Assembly: GCA_008638375.1 (NCBI GenBank)
Contig: CM018031.1
Span: 5,294,062 to 5,358,061, forward strand
Origin: Nyssa sinensis
Lineage: Eukaryota > Streptophyta > Magnoliopsida > Cornales > Nyssaceae
DNA: 64,000 nucleotides
Direction of reading: 5' to 3'
Part shown: piece by piece, positions 37,175 through 48,699 of the stretch
Layout of the letters: each line of letters opens with the position of its first letter
Numbering within the stretch: position 1 is the first letter of the stretch
Position numbers and translations under genes: made by a program
The notes under the pieces: model-generated
Database searches by the model: none
Told to the model about the DNA's origin: nothing
The model's input: the letters and a program-made list of their open reading frames with translations, nothing else

Positions 37175-37929
37175 CTGTTAGATAAAACACAAGAGATGTA
37201 GGGATTTTTTTTTATTCATTCAAAAAGGAAAAAAAAGACATTCCTTAAGGTTTGAAAATAAATGTTAATCCCATATTATGCTAGAATCGCCATTTTAAAG
37301 GAATACTCATTTCGGCATTATTTGGTCTTATTAAATAAGATAATGAATAAAATTCTATTTTGTAGCCATTTTATCATATCATACGTGGCGTAATTAGTTT
37401 CAAACAAGAATTTTTTTTTATTTTTTGTAGTAAAAAGAAAAATGAGTGGAAAGACAAAATACACAACGTAATCACACACTCTGTAAACTGTTTGCCGATA
37501 ATCTATTGCTACTAAAATTCTTTAGTCAACATGATTTTAAAAAGAAAGTACGGGCTTATAATATATAATTTCATTCTTGAAATGGATTGCAGAAAGATAG
37601 TTTATAAAGTTTGTGGAAGTGTTGTTTACTAGCTTGTGGAAACTCTAAATTTTCCATTTAAAAAAAAAAGCTAACATCATAGGATGTTTCATCTTATTTA
37701 ATTTGGCTGTCTTTGGCATAAACAAATTCAAGGATAAGATTTGATAATAATTATTCAAGAAATTTGTGAAGAATTAAAATGAATTGTTTTGGGCGAGTAT
37801 ATATTATGGGTGTGATCATACAAAAAATATAATAAGAGAATGAATTTTTTTTAATCGGCTAGTTATTGATAAATATAGATTCATCACAATCTTAGGGTTT
37901 TTATATTGATCAACGAACAAAAAATGCAG

Positions 37930-38481
37930 AATTCCATCAAAGACCAACTGCAAAATGCTGGTGCTACTTTTGGTTGGCGAAATGGAATCACTAGATACGA
38001 AAAGAAAGTTCCTGCTGGGAAAAAAGACGAAATAGAAAAAGATATCAGGAAAATAGCGGACACCCATTTGATAGTAGCTGCACTTATAGCGACGGTAACT
38101 TTCGCAGCTGGTTTCACCATGCCTGGTGGCTATGGCAATGAGGACCCAAACAAAGGCATGGCAGTTCTAGCAAGACAAGCAGCTTTCCAAATATTTGCCA
38201 TTTCGAATACGATAGCCATGATTTCCTCTACTTGTGCTGTATTTTTTCACTTCATAGCCTCAGGCTATACTGACAAGGCCAAGGTTGTCAACCGCCTCGC
38301 CATGGCCATCTATCTGATTATTATTGCCGTGCTAACAATGCTGGTTGCATTTATTGCAGGAATGTTTGGTGTGTTAGTCCATTCCTTAGGCCTTGCAATT
38401 TCCATTGGCATTATAGGTGGCCTCTCCTCCGTCTTCTATTATTTTCTGCTCACGAGGGCGTGGCATGACTTTTTTGTGTGA
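37930..38481 (+). CDS. Ankyrin-PGG gene 2, terminal PGG exon
   Basis: Follows acceptor aaaaaatgcag and continues in phase 0 from the small exon ending at 27974, across a 9.96-kb intron. It encodes a charged linker (KKVPAGKKDEIEKDIRKIAD), then the PGG signature LIATVTFAAGFTMPGGYGN. Four hydrophobic segments follow, including AFQIFAISNTIAMISSTCAV, LIIIAVLTMLVAFIAG and LGLAISIGIIGGLSSVFYY. It is clearly paralogous to 17913-18458 (LARQAAFQIF and GVLVHSLGLA match). It should anchor the ankyrin part in a membrane. If the long intron is not spliced, it is an orphan exon. Confidence 0.86.
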   Translation, partial: NSIKDQLQNAGATFGWRNGITRYEKKVPAGKKDEIEKDIRKIADTHLIVAALIATVTFAAGFTMPGGYGNEDPNKGMAVLARQAAFQIFAISNTIAMISSTCAVFFHFIASGYTDKAKVVNRLAMAIYLIIIAVLTMLVAFIAGMFGVLVHSLGLAISIGIIGGLSSVFYYFLLTRAWHDFFV

Positions 38482-40340
38482 CTCTGTGATTTGTTCAAAG
38501 TTATGTGCGATCTGTTACATAATCATATTCACTCCAATTTAGGTATATTTCATACCATTTAGATATACATGACAGGGCCTCTCATAGATTAAATTGAATG
38601 TCTTTGTAAAAAAAGTAATGATTTTTCACTGTCTAAAGTTGATGATATGTTTATTTCAGTAGTGCGGTTAAATTTCATTGTTTAAGTTAAGTATGTTTTA
38701 TATATTTGAACAAATTAGTAGTATTTTTCAATGTGTTTTTAACAAATAGTCAGTTTTCATTGTCTTACTGTAATGAAATATTACTGTCTTGAATTTTTTT
38801 CCCAATTTCTCATATGCAATTTAAATCTTGTTAGATATATGTTGATTTTAGTTTTTAAATATATACATTTTATTTTAAATGAATTCTTAATTTATAAATA
38901 ATTAAAATTTAAATTTTAAAAATACTTTATTCTGATGAGATCTGGAATACACGGGTCACAATTATGACTATTTTTGCATAGATTGAGTCCAAATATATAT
39001 AAAATAATATTTTAATTACAACATAATTAATGAAATTTTTGAATTAAAAAAATAGGCGTCGATTCAATGCTAGTCAAAACTCCCTATTTCATATATATTA
39101 ACACATATATTATAAATATTATAACTAATTTAAAATATACAATTACTAAAAGACTTGTAGATGTTTTTGTGAGAATGTTAAAAGTTCATTCCTTATCAAC
39201 AGACCTGACAAAATGGACAGGTAAAAAATCAGTCAAGTCCAAATGAATTGAATTCATATTTAACAAGTAATTAAACGGATTAAATATGAGTTAGATCACA
39301 TATGAATCGGGTCAACCCGAATTTAACCCATTATTTTTTTTCATTCTAATAGAAGAAATATTATTTTTAAATAATCACAATAATTATTTTACTTTGAATC
39401 TTTTGAAAATCCAACAAAACAGCATTGGTAAAAGAAAGTCAAGAATACAATTAGAAAATTAACGGGTTGGTTCAATTTTAGTTTAAAATTCGAATAAACC
39501 GAACCAATCCAAGAACTGAACTCTCACTATTGTTTTTTTAAAAAATTAATATGTATATATATATATGTGAGTATTATACATATATATACAATATACTATG
39601 TGTACTGTATATATACTCTATATATATGCATATTGTATTATATATATGTATGTATATATACTATATTATGTATGTATATATGTATATACTGTATTATGTA
39701 TTATATATATATATGCACTGTACACTATATATATATAGTATATTATATATATGTCATATATATATATATATATATTTAGATATAATTACATGAAATCACT
39801 CATTAATATTTTTAAATAGTTAAGAGTTTATCAATTTTTCGAATGAGAGAGAATGAATTTTGAGTTTTACAATTATCAAATTACTTAGAAAGTACATCAT
39901 TAGTTATTATGACTATATATTGTATATGTTTTACTATTTTATTTTTTTCCTAAATGAAAATATATATTCTTTTATATATATATATATATATGTATATTCT
40001 TATATTATTTTATTACTTTTAATTCTCAACCCAAACATCCATATTGAACTTGTATTAATTCATTAAATTTACGAATTAATTATTACTGTTTATAACCTAC
40101 TAATTAAATAAATTATTCATATCCATTAATCAATAGATAAATTAAAATAGATTAGATTAATGGATAAATTAAAATAGATTAAAAAATTTAAATAACATTT
40201 AACTTTTGACCAATAAACTGAGCTTCTCATCGGTCCACACAATGTTCGGAGCTCTTTAACATACGAAAATGAAAATTAAAGTTTAAAGCGTACAAGCGAG
40301 AAGTGATCCAACGGCTCATGTTAATCTATATAATAAAGAA
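38482..40340. other. AT-rich interval without genes
   Basis: Nothing coding is supported. About 39545-39778 is a compound TA/TATG/TACA microsatellite; its open frames, rich in Y and I, are artefacts. About 40130-40190 contains a short direct repeat (tggataaattaaaatagatt). Confidence 0.6.
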
Positions 40341-40920
40341 TATCAGCCTATAAGATCACAAAGAGCTAGATGCCCATGGTCTCTGTCTCCCCCTTCCACT
40401 AGGGTTTTTGCAAGCTTGATGGAGGATATGGAAGAAGAGAGCCAAGAGGTGAAACGAATGAAGAGCGCACTGCTGCTGCTACTTGTACTTCCAATGCGAT
40501 GGGATCTCTCTGAGTCCGTCACTGTGTTTTTCAACCATTAAACACAAAGGGGAATGTGATTTACAGAGACATGGAAGATGGTGATTTATTTTCAGCCAAT
40601 GGTTTCTCCTCGACGGGGGCTTTGATGCTCATTGAAGAACGTAATTTAGGAGTGTTTTGCTGGAGAGAAATAGAGGAGGAATTCTGACCCATCAACGCGA
40701 TATTTGATTTCTTCAAACCGGCCATACATAGCAGCATGTCCATTTCCAGAACACTGCCAAATTTTCAAATTCTTGGCATTTGGATTATTTGACTGAAAAA
40801 AATTCAAGAAGGAACCATTAGATGTATGGTTGGAGGCACAATCATGGAAGAGTCCCTGGCCTTGGCTTCCATTCAGGTACCAGTGAAGCAATCTCCCCCC
40901 ATCAATATATACATATCAGG
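40341..40920. other. Unresolved, higher-GC region with small open frames
   Basis: Less AT-rich than its surroundings. On the plus strand two short frames begin MEDMEEESQEVKRMK (40419-40541) and MEDGDLFSANGFSSTG (about 40570-40689). On the minus strand an 81-codon frame (40891-40646) contains NPNAKNLKIWQCSGNGHA. I recognise no family and see no convincing splice pattern. It could be an exon fragment of an unidentified gene or a decayed one. Confidence 0.3.
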
Positions 40921-41545
40921 TTATTTTTAATCGTACTGATCGTTGCCTATATAAATCTGAATATGTTAATCAGGTCCTTTATAATTTATCTTTTCAGACC
41001 ACTCTTTTGCAATCTCTCTTTGAAATCAGTTCTCTCATATGATATTAATGTTGATTGTTGATAATCATTTCTGTAAAAGAAGTTTCTAGTATTTCATTTC
41101 ATTTATATAGATTTTCGATTGTGGATATTTCAAAATAATTTGGGTGTATATGATATTCTGCCTAAATTTTTCTTATGTAGACGGGTTCTTATGGTTCTCT
41201 CTCTCATGATCTTTCTTCTTCTTTTTTTTTGGGTAAATTATTCTCTCTCTTTCTTCCAAGTTGACAAACTTACCCGATGGAATTGGATTGACAGATGTAA
41301 GATTCTGAGATGTCAACAGATTCGGATTTAGACTAACAGAATTATGATCGTCAGATTATCGGAATTGCTATATTTTCTGAAAAGATCGGATTAGACATCA
41401 GTGATTTATTTACGGGCATTCGTTTACCCGGCCGGTTTTTAAAAGCTAGAATCAATCAATCATCAATGCAAAGTATACAATATGAAACGTTTTAACGAGT
41501 AATTATTTGATTAGCAACTTAATTAAACATACAAGTACTGTGACC

Positions 41546-41810
41546 TCATGCCATATAAACAAATTTTGCAGCATATTTGACGAGATGAGACAACTCCTTC
41601 TCAGAGATGCATCGGTCTCCATCGCGGCCAGCATGGATGATAGCTCTCTGAGCTCTATAGGAAGGAAAAAATGCAGCCGAGTTCTCTGAAGGCTCTTTTC
41701 ACGTCTTCCTTGCTGAGTAAACCATCACCATCCTTGTCGTGCTTTCTGAAGAAAGCCTTCAGGCTCTCCTCATCAGGGGACGCACGTTGCTCCACCAGGA
41801 ATCTAGGCAT
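41546..41810 (-). pseudogene. Small EF-hand (calmodulin-like) gene with one frameshift
   Basis: Minus-strand frame from ATG at 41810. It begins MPRFLVEQRASPDEESLK, followed by a canonical EF-hand loop DKDGDGLLSKED. After FRELGCIF a TAG appears, because a run of six T (plus-strand A6 at about 41667-41672) is one base too long. In the shifted frame the protein continues with a second, degenerate EF-hand (GRDGDRCISEKEL) and ends KFVYMA at 41546. Corrected length is 87 residues, typical of short plant Ca2+-binding proteins with two EF-hands. The second loop lacks the usual first Asp, so it may bind Ca2+ weakly. The defect may be genuine or a homopolymer error. Confidence 0.75.
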
Positions 41811-42131
41811 ATATCGTGTTAGAAAGGCTTTTGGGTTGCTTGAGAGAGTTCACGCTGAAATTAAGGTTATACCGACCCGAAGAGACTCCACTGCTATTTA
41901 TAGTTTTGTAAAGTAGAAGGCATCTTATCTAGCTTACCTCTCCGCACACCTAATTTGAAAGGAATGGAATAATTTTACGGTGGGAAATGGAAGCATAAAA
42001 ACCATAAGTATCCAAATTCTAAAGAACTGATTCCTTTTATTTTATACAAAGATAGCGAGATTGGGGAATCCGATTCTTTTGGCAAACTTGATATGATTAA
42101 TTAAACCAACCGCCTTCCAAATATGATTGAT

Positions 42132-42374
42132 GGAACCACGTGCGCGCATGCATATGGTTTTCTTCCGTTCATTCAATAACCCACATATTTTATTCAATCT
42201 TATCTTGATGGAATTATTTTCTTCCTTTATATATTTATATATATATATATATATATAGAACTACGTGTGCGCATGCATATGATTCCGTTCCGTTCATTCA
42301 ATAACCCACCGAATCCGATACTTTATTCAATTTTGTCTTGATGGAATTGTTTTCTTCCTTATATATATATAGAA
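42132..42374. repeat. Tandem duplication of about 125 bp
   Basis: Two copies (about 42132-42245 and 42257-42374) share cgtgcgcatgcatatg-like sequence, ttcattcaataaccca, ttattcaat...cttgatggaatt and ttttcttcctt, and are separated by an AT run. Confidence 0.75.
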
Positions 42375-43369
42375 GTAAGACTCACTATGTCCCAACTGAT
42401 ATTTGAATCCTCAATTTCCTTTTTACGATGCCAAGGTAATACCAACAAAGCTAATGCTTGATGGTATAAATTTCATGAAATATTTACAACAACAAAACAA
42501 CATACTGATGATTTCGAGGAATAAAAATTCCTCTGATAACAATTATAAGAGCTAAAATTATTCTGATATTAATTATTAAATTTAAAAATATCCTGATACC
42601 ATTTGTTAAATCCAAATTAATCAAAGCAAAAGACTATAACAAAAGAACTTGTCACTGCAATGAAATGAACCAAACCAATTCAATATTATAGGTAAAAGGA
42701 GGATGCAATCATAGGAAAAAACAGAAGTTTAAACTTCTCAAATCTCTTTCTTTTATTGAAAATCATTCAAAGCATAAATTGAACATAAACAATCTCTCAC
42801 AAACAATCACTTCGCTCATGGCCACACTTCAGCAATCTCTATTGTTTTGGTTCTCACCGGCTGCTACTGATCACGATTCACTCTTCTTCTTCTTTTTTGT
42901 CACTATTATTAATTTTATAATTACATTCAATGTGATAGAGATCCACATATATATAATATATTAACTCTAATCCTATAAGAAATATACCTTATTCAATTCT
43001 AATTAAGAAACTAATCTTACTCTAACTACAATTAGTACTACTCAAAAATATTCCAAATATTAATAGGACTCAACAAATCAAAATTAAGAAACTTCCAACT
43101 TCGTTTAATTGGTCCGCATTTCAGAAAGCAATGTATATATATCATTTAATCCTGCTCTATAAAAGGATAAAGCTTCTCTATATACAGCAGCAATGGGTAG
43201 AGAATTAGAAAGGATAGTTTACTAAACCAAAAAACAAAAAACACAGCCAGGTTGCAAGGAAGACACCATTGTTAAACTCAAGCTCTCACTATAGGAAACT
43301 TCACATTCCCAGATCCCACAAACACCTACAACAAAACCTATGACAACATCATTTTGAGTATAGAAGCCT

Positions 43370-43939
43370 TCACAAATCCATTTCATCAGATCCTGACAAT
43401 GACATTGGTCCAAGGCAATCACCTTCCAAACTGGCAAGAATCATGAATTCTCTTTCGATTTCCCATTTTTTCTTTGTCCATCTCACAGCAAAGACCACAA
43501 AACGGATCACCACATTATACTCTATCCTTGAGAGATCGTCACTCAAGAAGAATGGATTTTTCCCGCCAACATAGTAGTAATTTGGCATCTTTCGAGCTGA
43601 GAGAAAAATATATTTCATAGGTCCACATTTCAAGAAGACCCCATGTGTGGCTATTGCGCGGACAACTCCAAGCATGATCTCTCCATTCACAGGTAAGAAG
43701 GTGCGACAGGAGAAGGCTACTGGGAGGAGGATATCCCTTGACGACTCTTGAAACTCTTGATTGCCTATGCTCTTCAATTTGGTTACTGCAAGAAAGTAAC
43801 CATACTCCTCCGTGGCCTTCCAAAACAATAAGTACTTCAAAAGGCATGATACAATTGAACTTCGGGCTAACAGTCCATTTCTGTCCAGATTTTTGGCGGG
43901 GATCACCACACGTACATGATATTCCACTTCTATAAACAT
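43370..43939 (-). CDS. RPB7-like subunit of RNA polymerase IV/V (NRPD7/NRPE7-like)
   Basis: A single uninterrupted 189-codon frame. The start MFIEVEYHVRVVIPAKNLDRNG matches the first strand and tip region of Rpb7-type subunits. LGVVRAIATHGVFLKCGPM corresponds to the hinge into the OB fold, and SRIEYNVVIRFVVFAVRW and ASLEGDCLGPMS to the C-terminal part. The overall layout resembles the plant-specific NRPD7/NRPE7 class more than NRPB7 (inference by eye). Such subunits form the stalk with the Rpb4-like subunit and serve Pol IV/V in siRNA production and RNA-directed DNA methylation. A good 3' splice site (ttgatgcag) lies 5 bases before the ATG, indicating an upstream exon (see 48537-48693). The coding sequence is otherwise intronless and intact. 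Confidence 0.85.
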   Translation of the reverse strand: MFIEVEYHVRVVIPAKNLDRNGLLARSSIVSCLLKYLLFWKATEEYGYFLAVTKLKSIGNQEFQESSRDILLPVAFSCRTFLPVNGEIMLGVVRAIATHGVFLKCGPMKYIFLSARKMPNYYYVGGKNPFFLSDDLSRIEYNVVIRFVVFAVRWTKKKWEIEREFMILASLEGDCLGPMSLSGSDEMDL

Positions 43940-44637
43940 GTTTTCTGCATCAAATTGGCCAAATGAAGATAGATTAGATGACTTAGTTTAGGTACAGTTG
44001 ATCAACCAGTTTCTTTTGGCAATGCAAAAAAACAAAAGAAAGGTTCCCCAATTTGGAACTAGAAGATTGATGACAAAACAATCAAAGAGGACAAAGAGTT
44101 TAAAAAGGAGGAGATATCTATTTAAACATTAACAGAGTCAACATATCACATGGCTTGCAAAATTGGCATAATAAAACAACTACAACTACAACTACAACCT
44201 TAAAAGTGATGGTCAATCATCTGGGCATCTATTAGCATGCCATTGCCTACTTTGGGAAAAGAGAAGGGGGGCTTGATAAGTTCAATTTTATTATAAATGC
44301 AGAAGGGGGGTGAACTTATGAAGTCTACCATTTTGCAACTCAACTCAATTCAATAAAGCTTTAACCCAACCATTTTACAACTTCAATACATAAAATGGGG
44401 TTATATAAGGAAACAACACATGCAAAAAAGAAAAAGAACCAATTTTGACATTTCCAACTTGAGTATCAATAAAAGATTATAATGATTATTAATCTAAAAG
44501 ATAAGTAACAAAGCTGGTTATAAAACCACCTGTCTAATCAATGACTAACACTAATCTTCCTCCAACAGTCATAATTCACCAGCTCTCTCTCTCTCTAACT
44601 CAAAATAAATAAAAGCCAAACCAGAACCACACCATGA

Positions 44638-44820
44638 CTTAAGTTTTTTTTTTTTTTTTTGAAGAGACACTGTGCAGACCAACCCAGTTGTACTATGCTC
44701 ATAACAGATGTTTATATGCTATTAATTGACTTAAAATTTTTTTTTTTTTTTTAAGAGACACTGTGCAGGCCAACCCAGTTGTACTATGCTCATAACTGAT
44801 GTTTATATGCAATTAAAAAT
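44638..44820. repeat. Tandem duplication of about 93 bp including a T run
   Basis: Two copies of a T run followed by agagacactgtgcagaccaa and cccagttgtactatgctcat, at about 44640-44731 and 44732-44815. They differ by a few substitutions. They lie in the long intron of the RPB7-like gene. Confidence 0.85.
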
Positions 44821-44954
44821 CTCAGAAAACATACAAAAGTTTGTGAATTGTATTTCTCATGTTGAAGTATTGGACCTATTGGTATCAAAAGTTGAAACAC
44901 AACATCTCATTTTTGTTTGCCTAGTTCTCTTGAAGATATTTTCCTATGACCATC

Positions 44955-45061
44955 GAGTGTTAGCAAGAATGGTATCACCTCTACCTCCCAAAGAGGAGGT
45001 CTAGGGTTTAAGTCCCAACTGGGACATAGTTGGTCTGTGTTTATCATGAAAAAAAAAAAAG
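44955..45061 (+). mobile_element. Probable tRNA-derived SINE fragment
   Basis: Contains an A-box-like tagcaagaatgg and a B-box-like gggtttaagtccc (45004-45016) with tRNA-like spacing, preceded by a stem-like acctccc...gaggaggt, and ends in a run of 12 A. No clear target duplication is visible. A short tRNA pseudogene is the alternative. Confidence 0.5.
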
Positions 45062-45326
45062 TTACTTTCATGTGCCACCACATGAGAATTGAGGAATAGC
45101 CCCATGAAAGAAGATGCACAAGTTTATACCATGTCACAGTGACACAGCATCTTGATAAAAAAATATGTGGAGCTGTGCAGATCCCATTTACACACATAAC
45201 ACCCTATTATGGTGGCACAAGAAAGTGCAATTAACTTTCAATATTTTTTTCCAGAAAATAAAAAAATTTCACCAATCCTCATCAGCATTCACAAACTCAG
45301 AAATTTCAAAAGCATTCAAACATCTC

Positions 45327-45343
45327 TCTTTTTTTTATAAGTA
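45327..45343 (-). mobile_element. Ultrashort LINE-tail insertion 1 (17 bp)
   Basis: The insert tcttttttttataagta lies between two perfect 19-bp copies of aaaagcattcaaacatctc (45308-45326 and 45344-45362). On the minus strand it reads TACTTATAA followed by A residues, like the end of the truncated LINE at 35998-36149 (GCTTATAAAATAAAG). Confidence 0.75.
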
Positions 45344-46181
45344 AAAAGCATTCAAACATCTCAAGAGAGGATCATCCAGGAAATACACATCCCCACTTAA
45401 GATGCCAATACTGTAGATTACAACAACATTGATTGTGCAATGCAAGTTATGTGTTGAGTTGTTGAGACCCTAACCAGAAATACCCTTGGCCAGGGGCCCT
45501 GGTAGTAAAGGGTGAAACCAACCTCACACAAGAACTCCTAACTCATTTGGAAAACCATTTACAAATTCGAACTAGTTACAAATTATACAACCACAATGTG
45601 AACCCGCTAGTAAAGACTACTAATGGCTGTAAAGCATGGATGGATAAGAAGAATAAAGATCAAAATTTCCTTTGTTTCCATCAGAATGACTGAAACATTT
45701 CAATTTCCAAATGAACTAAAACAAAACTATTTTGTTTCCATTAAAACATACCAAAAAATGGTTAATGCATACTGAAACAGTCAAAAAATCTCCTTCGTGT
45801 CAACAACAATTCCAGAAACAGGTAGAAAAAATTATTCAAATGCAAATGGAGATTAAAGGTTTAAAACGAAAAAATACAAGAGGTCATCTCTGATTTCTTT
45901 GAAAAATAGCATACAAGGAGAAGTCGAAGTAGTGAAAATAAAAGAGTTAAAGATAAGAGTTTATTGTGATGCTTAGTTGCTAAAATTGCCTAACATGCTA
46001 CTTGTTGTACATCGGTTATTATTTTACATATGACTTGTCTGCAAAAATATTTGCTCAATGTATATTACATAGTACATGCTTAGTTGTAGTACTGTATATA
46101 ATTATAATAATTCAATATTACATGATCATTTATACCTGTTTTCCTTACTAGTAAAAAAGTGTTTGAAATTATCTGATGACT

Positions 46182-46203
46182 AACTCTTTTTTTTTTATAA
46201 GTA
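46182..46203 (-). mobile_element. Ultrashort LINE-tail insertion 2 (22 bp)
   Basis: The insert is aactc, a run of T, then ataagta. It lies between perfect 16-bp copies of aaattatctgatgact (46166-46181 and 46204-46219). It has the same T-run plus ATAAGTA terminus as insertion 1. Confidence 0.75.
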
Positions 46204-47163
46204 AAATTATCTGATGACTTCTTCACTGATAGAATCTAATTAAATAGATGGCATAAAACCTAGCATCTCCCAACCACCACATCGTGCCTAATTGAACAAA
46301 CTTCTCTCAAAGACTAAAGAGAAGGTCAAATTACATTCTCTAATTTATGTCATGTCTTTTATCCGTCAATTTACAAAATGAAGAGGATTGCAGTGATAAC
46401 TTGAATCAATTTCTTACTACAATGATACCAATCCTCCAAGCCCTTACATCTTAATAGGTGGAAGCTTCCTAAAAAACAGCTATGTGGTTCTCTTGTACTC
46501 CATGATGTCATTGGGTTCCACCCTTGTTTGTCCAAATTCAATGATCTCTGAATGAAAAAATTTCATTCCTTTAAGCAGGTTAGACAGACCATAAATCCTA
46601 CATGGACATCACTACAGCTTCAATTGGCAGTCAATCGTGAAAGAAGTTTGCCTCAGCTCCATGACATTGTTGCCAACACCTTCATAATCCATTCTGTTTG
46701 TACCTATACTGGAAACCCAATGTAATAGAAGTATCAAGGCCACAAAGTCTTAACAGAAATAAAAAGAAATCCTAACTGATGACTCTAGACCAAGTGAACT
46801 ATAACACCGTTATTGGAGCCTATGAGAGCACTCATCATGTTTATGTTCGGGTGCGCTATACCCCCACACCCCCTCCTCCCCGAGAGAGAGAGAGAGAGAA
46901 AGAGGAGTCCAAGTTATATGGTGCAGACCAGAGATCTTCGGCAGCTACTTTTAGTTAAAATTGGTTATACAAGGGCATTCATATTCTAATTGAATCATTT
47001 CATTCATCCATATATCTATCCAGAAGTTGACAAATCATGCATGGCATATTTAGCTATGGACTACAGACATGCGCGCGCGCACAGATATTGTGTGACTCTC
47101 ATGTAAGTTACATGTATTTATCAGTCAAATCATGTTCCTTGTTAAGAGTGTGGCCATTCCATT

Positions 47164-47186
47164 CAATTCCTTTTTTTTCCTGATAA
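47164..47186 (-). mobile_element. Possible ultrashort LINE-tail insertion (23 bp)
   Basis: caattcc, a T run and cctgataa lie between gtggccattccatt (47150-47163) and gtggatgttccatt (47187-47200), which agree at 11 of 14 positions. The tail resembles the ataag terminus of the other inserts. The duplication is imperfect, so this one is less certain. Confidence 0.45.
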
Positions 47187-47389
47187 GTGGATGTTCCATT
47201 TTGTATAATAAAAGTTGTTGCTTAAACCCCCCAGAGCCCAACTGAGAAGCAGCTAGAATGTCAAGTTGGGTTAAGAATATGAGAACTAACTTTCTTATTT
47301 CAATTTAGGCTTGATGCCAAATTAAATCAAACCACAAAAAGGAACACCTCTGGAGTTAGCTTGTTGATCCTTCCCATCATCAGACTGAT

Positions 47390-47407
47390 TTATTTTTTTT
47401 TGGATAG
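47390..47407 (-). mobile_element. Ultrashort LINE-tail insertion 3 (18 bp)
   Basis: A T run followed by ggatag lies between ttcccatcatcagactgat (47371-47389) and ttcccatcatgtgactgat (47408-47426), which agree at 17 of 19 positions. The orientation is the same as the other inserts. Confidence 0.6.
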
Positions 47408-47426
47408 TTCCCATCATGTGACTGAT

Positions 47427-48536
47427 AATAGAATAAATATTTATTGTGAACCTTGATCATGAACAAGACCAGAGAGCTGTCCCGTAGAGCCTGCACTCCA
47501 CACCTGTCCATTTAACCAGAAATTTCCCTTCACATTGCAATCATCACACTCTCCTGACTCATATATTATATTAGCCTCCATCCACAAGTCTTGATCATAA
47601 AAATGTTTCAAACGCTGAGCCAGTTACTAATTTAGCAATAGAAAAAGCAACACTCTGTAGCACCTTTGAGCATGGATGCTTTTGGAGCCAAACAGGGCTC
47701 CTTTTGGAGTACATCTATTCTCTAAACAAACCCACATGGCACATACAGCCAAAAAAAAAAAAAAACAAAGATGAGAATCCAGAATCCCATAATCTTTAAT
47801 TTTTACATGAAATAATCACTGAAAAAAAAAACCATGAACACTATAAACAACAAGTGTTTTATAAGTAGAATTTGATACAAGTTCTTCCACTCTTTCTGGT
47901 TCTGATTCTTCTATTTTCTCCTTCATCTAATCCTCATATAATAGGTAGGTTCCACTAATTATATATCATTTTTTTAATAATAACAGATCATATTTACAAG
48001 GATACTTATCAAAATAAAAAATTTACAAGGACAAAAACAGAATATGCAGTCTTCTATACTAATCAAGGTTAACCCCATTTTATCAAATGGATACAGGAAA
48101 TTGAAACAAAAGACAGAGGAAGGAATCGAAGCCAATAGAAACTAAAGAAATTTGAAATTTAGTTTTACATTTGCTACAAAAATCCAGAATGCTGTTTTCA
48201 TTATGAAGGGACAAGCTCATAGATACACAGATCTTCAGACATGAATTAAACCCTAAAGCCAACAACCCAAATTTTAAAAATAATCCAATATCCTATTTGC
48301 ATGAGTGAAGATCCTATCTACATGTATCCACTGCATATTTTATCACATATGAGACCAAATCAGACCTTTAATTCAAATTATCCCAATAATTAGACTCCAA
48401 AAAATTCAAAAATAAGTAGATCTTGTGACCAAGATAAAAGATGCAGACAATATACACACACATATATATGTATGTAGAGAGAGAGAGAGAGAGAGAGATT
48501 CTTAAGCTAGGGTGTAGGACATATCATATCCCGTAC
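47427..48536. other. 5' part of the long intron of the RPB7-like gene
   Basis: No gene is seen. Contents are A/T-rich DNA and a (GA)n run at about 48477-48497 close to the proposed donor. With 43945-47426 it makes up the proposed 4.59-kb intron. Confidence 0.4.
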
Positions 48537-48693
48537 CTGGAAAGAAGAAAACTTTGAATAGAGCTACTGCGGTTTTGGAAATGGCCTCTGTGGTGGGACC
48601 AAATGGAGGAAGCGAGGGAGGGATGGGCGAGAGGGAGATTTCCTTTGTTTTCTGGACCGGTCCAGAGTGACGGAGAGGACAATCAAGCATCAA
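48537..48693 (-). CDS. Proposed first exon of the RPB7-like gene (5' UTR or N-terminal extension)
   Basis: The minus-strand exon ends TTTCCAG at 48537, followed by GTACGG, a plausible donor. Spliced to the acceptor at 43945 it joins 5 bases before the ATG of the RPB7-like frame. The ATG at 48693 opens a frame (MMLDCPLRHSGPVQKTK...) that stays open to the donor and, after splicing, is in phase with the RPB7-like start, adding 54 residues (157 + 5 = 162 nt). The exon is GC-richer than its surroundings. It may be simply 5' UTR, since family members normally start at MFI. Confidence 0.45.
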
Positions 48694-48699
48694 ACCGGT

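Noticed and set aside
39551..39793. Open frames rich in Tyr and Ile
   Set aside because: They are translations of the compound TA microsatellite.
48083..48265. Minus-strand frame of 60 codons (MLALGFNSCLKICVSMSLSL...)
   Set aside because: No motif, no splice support, and it lies in the proposed intron of the RPB7-like gene.
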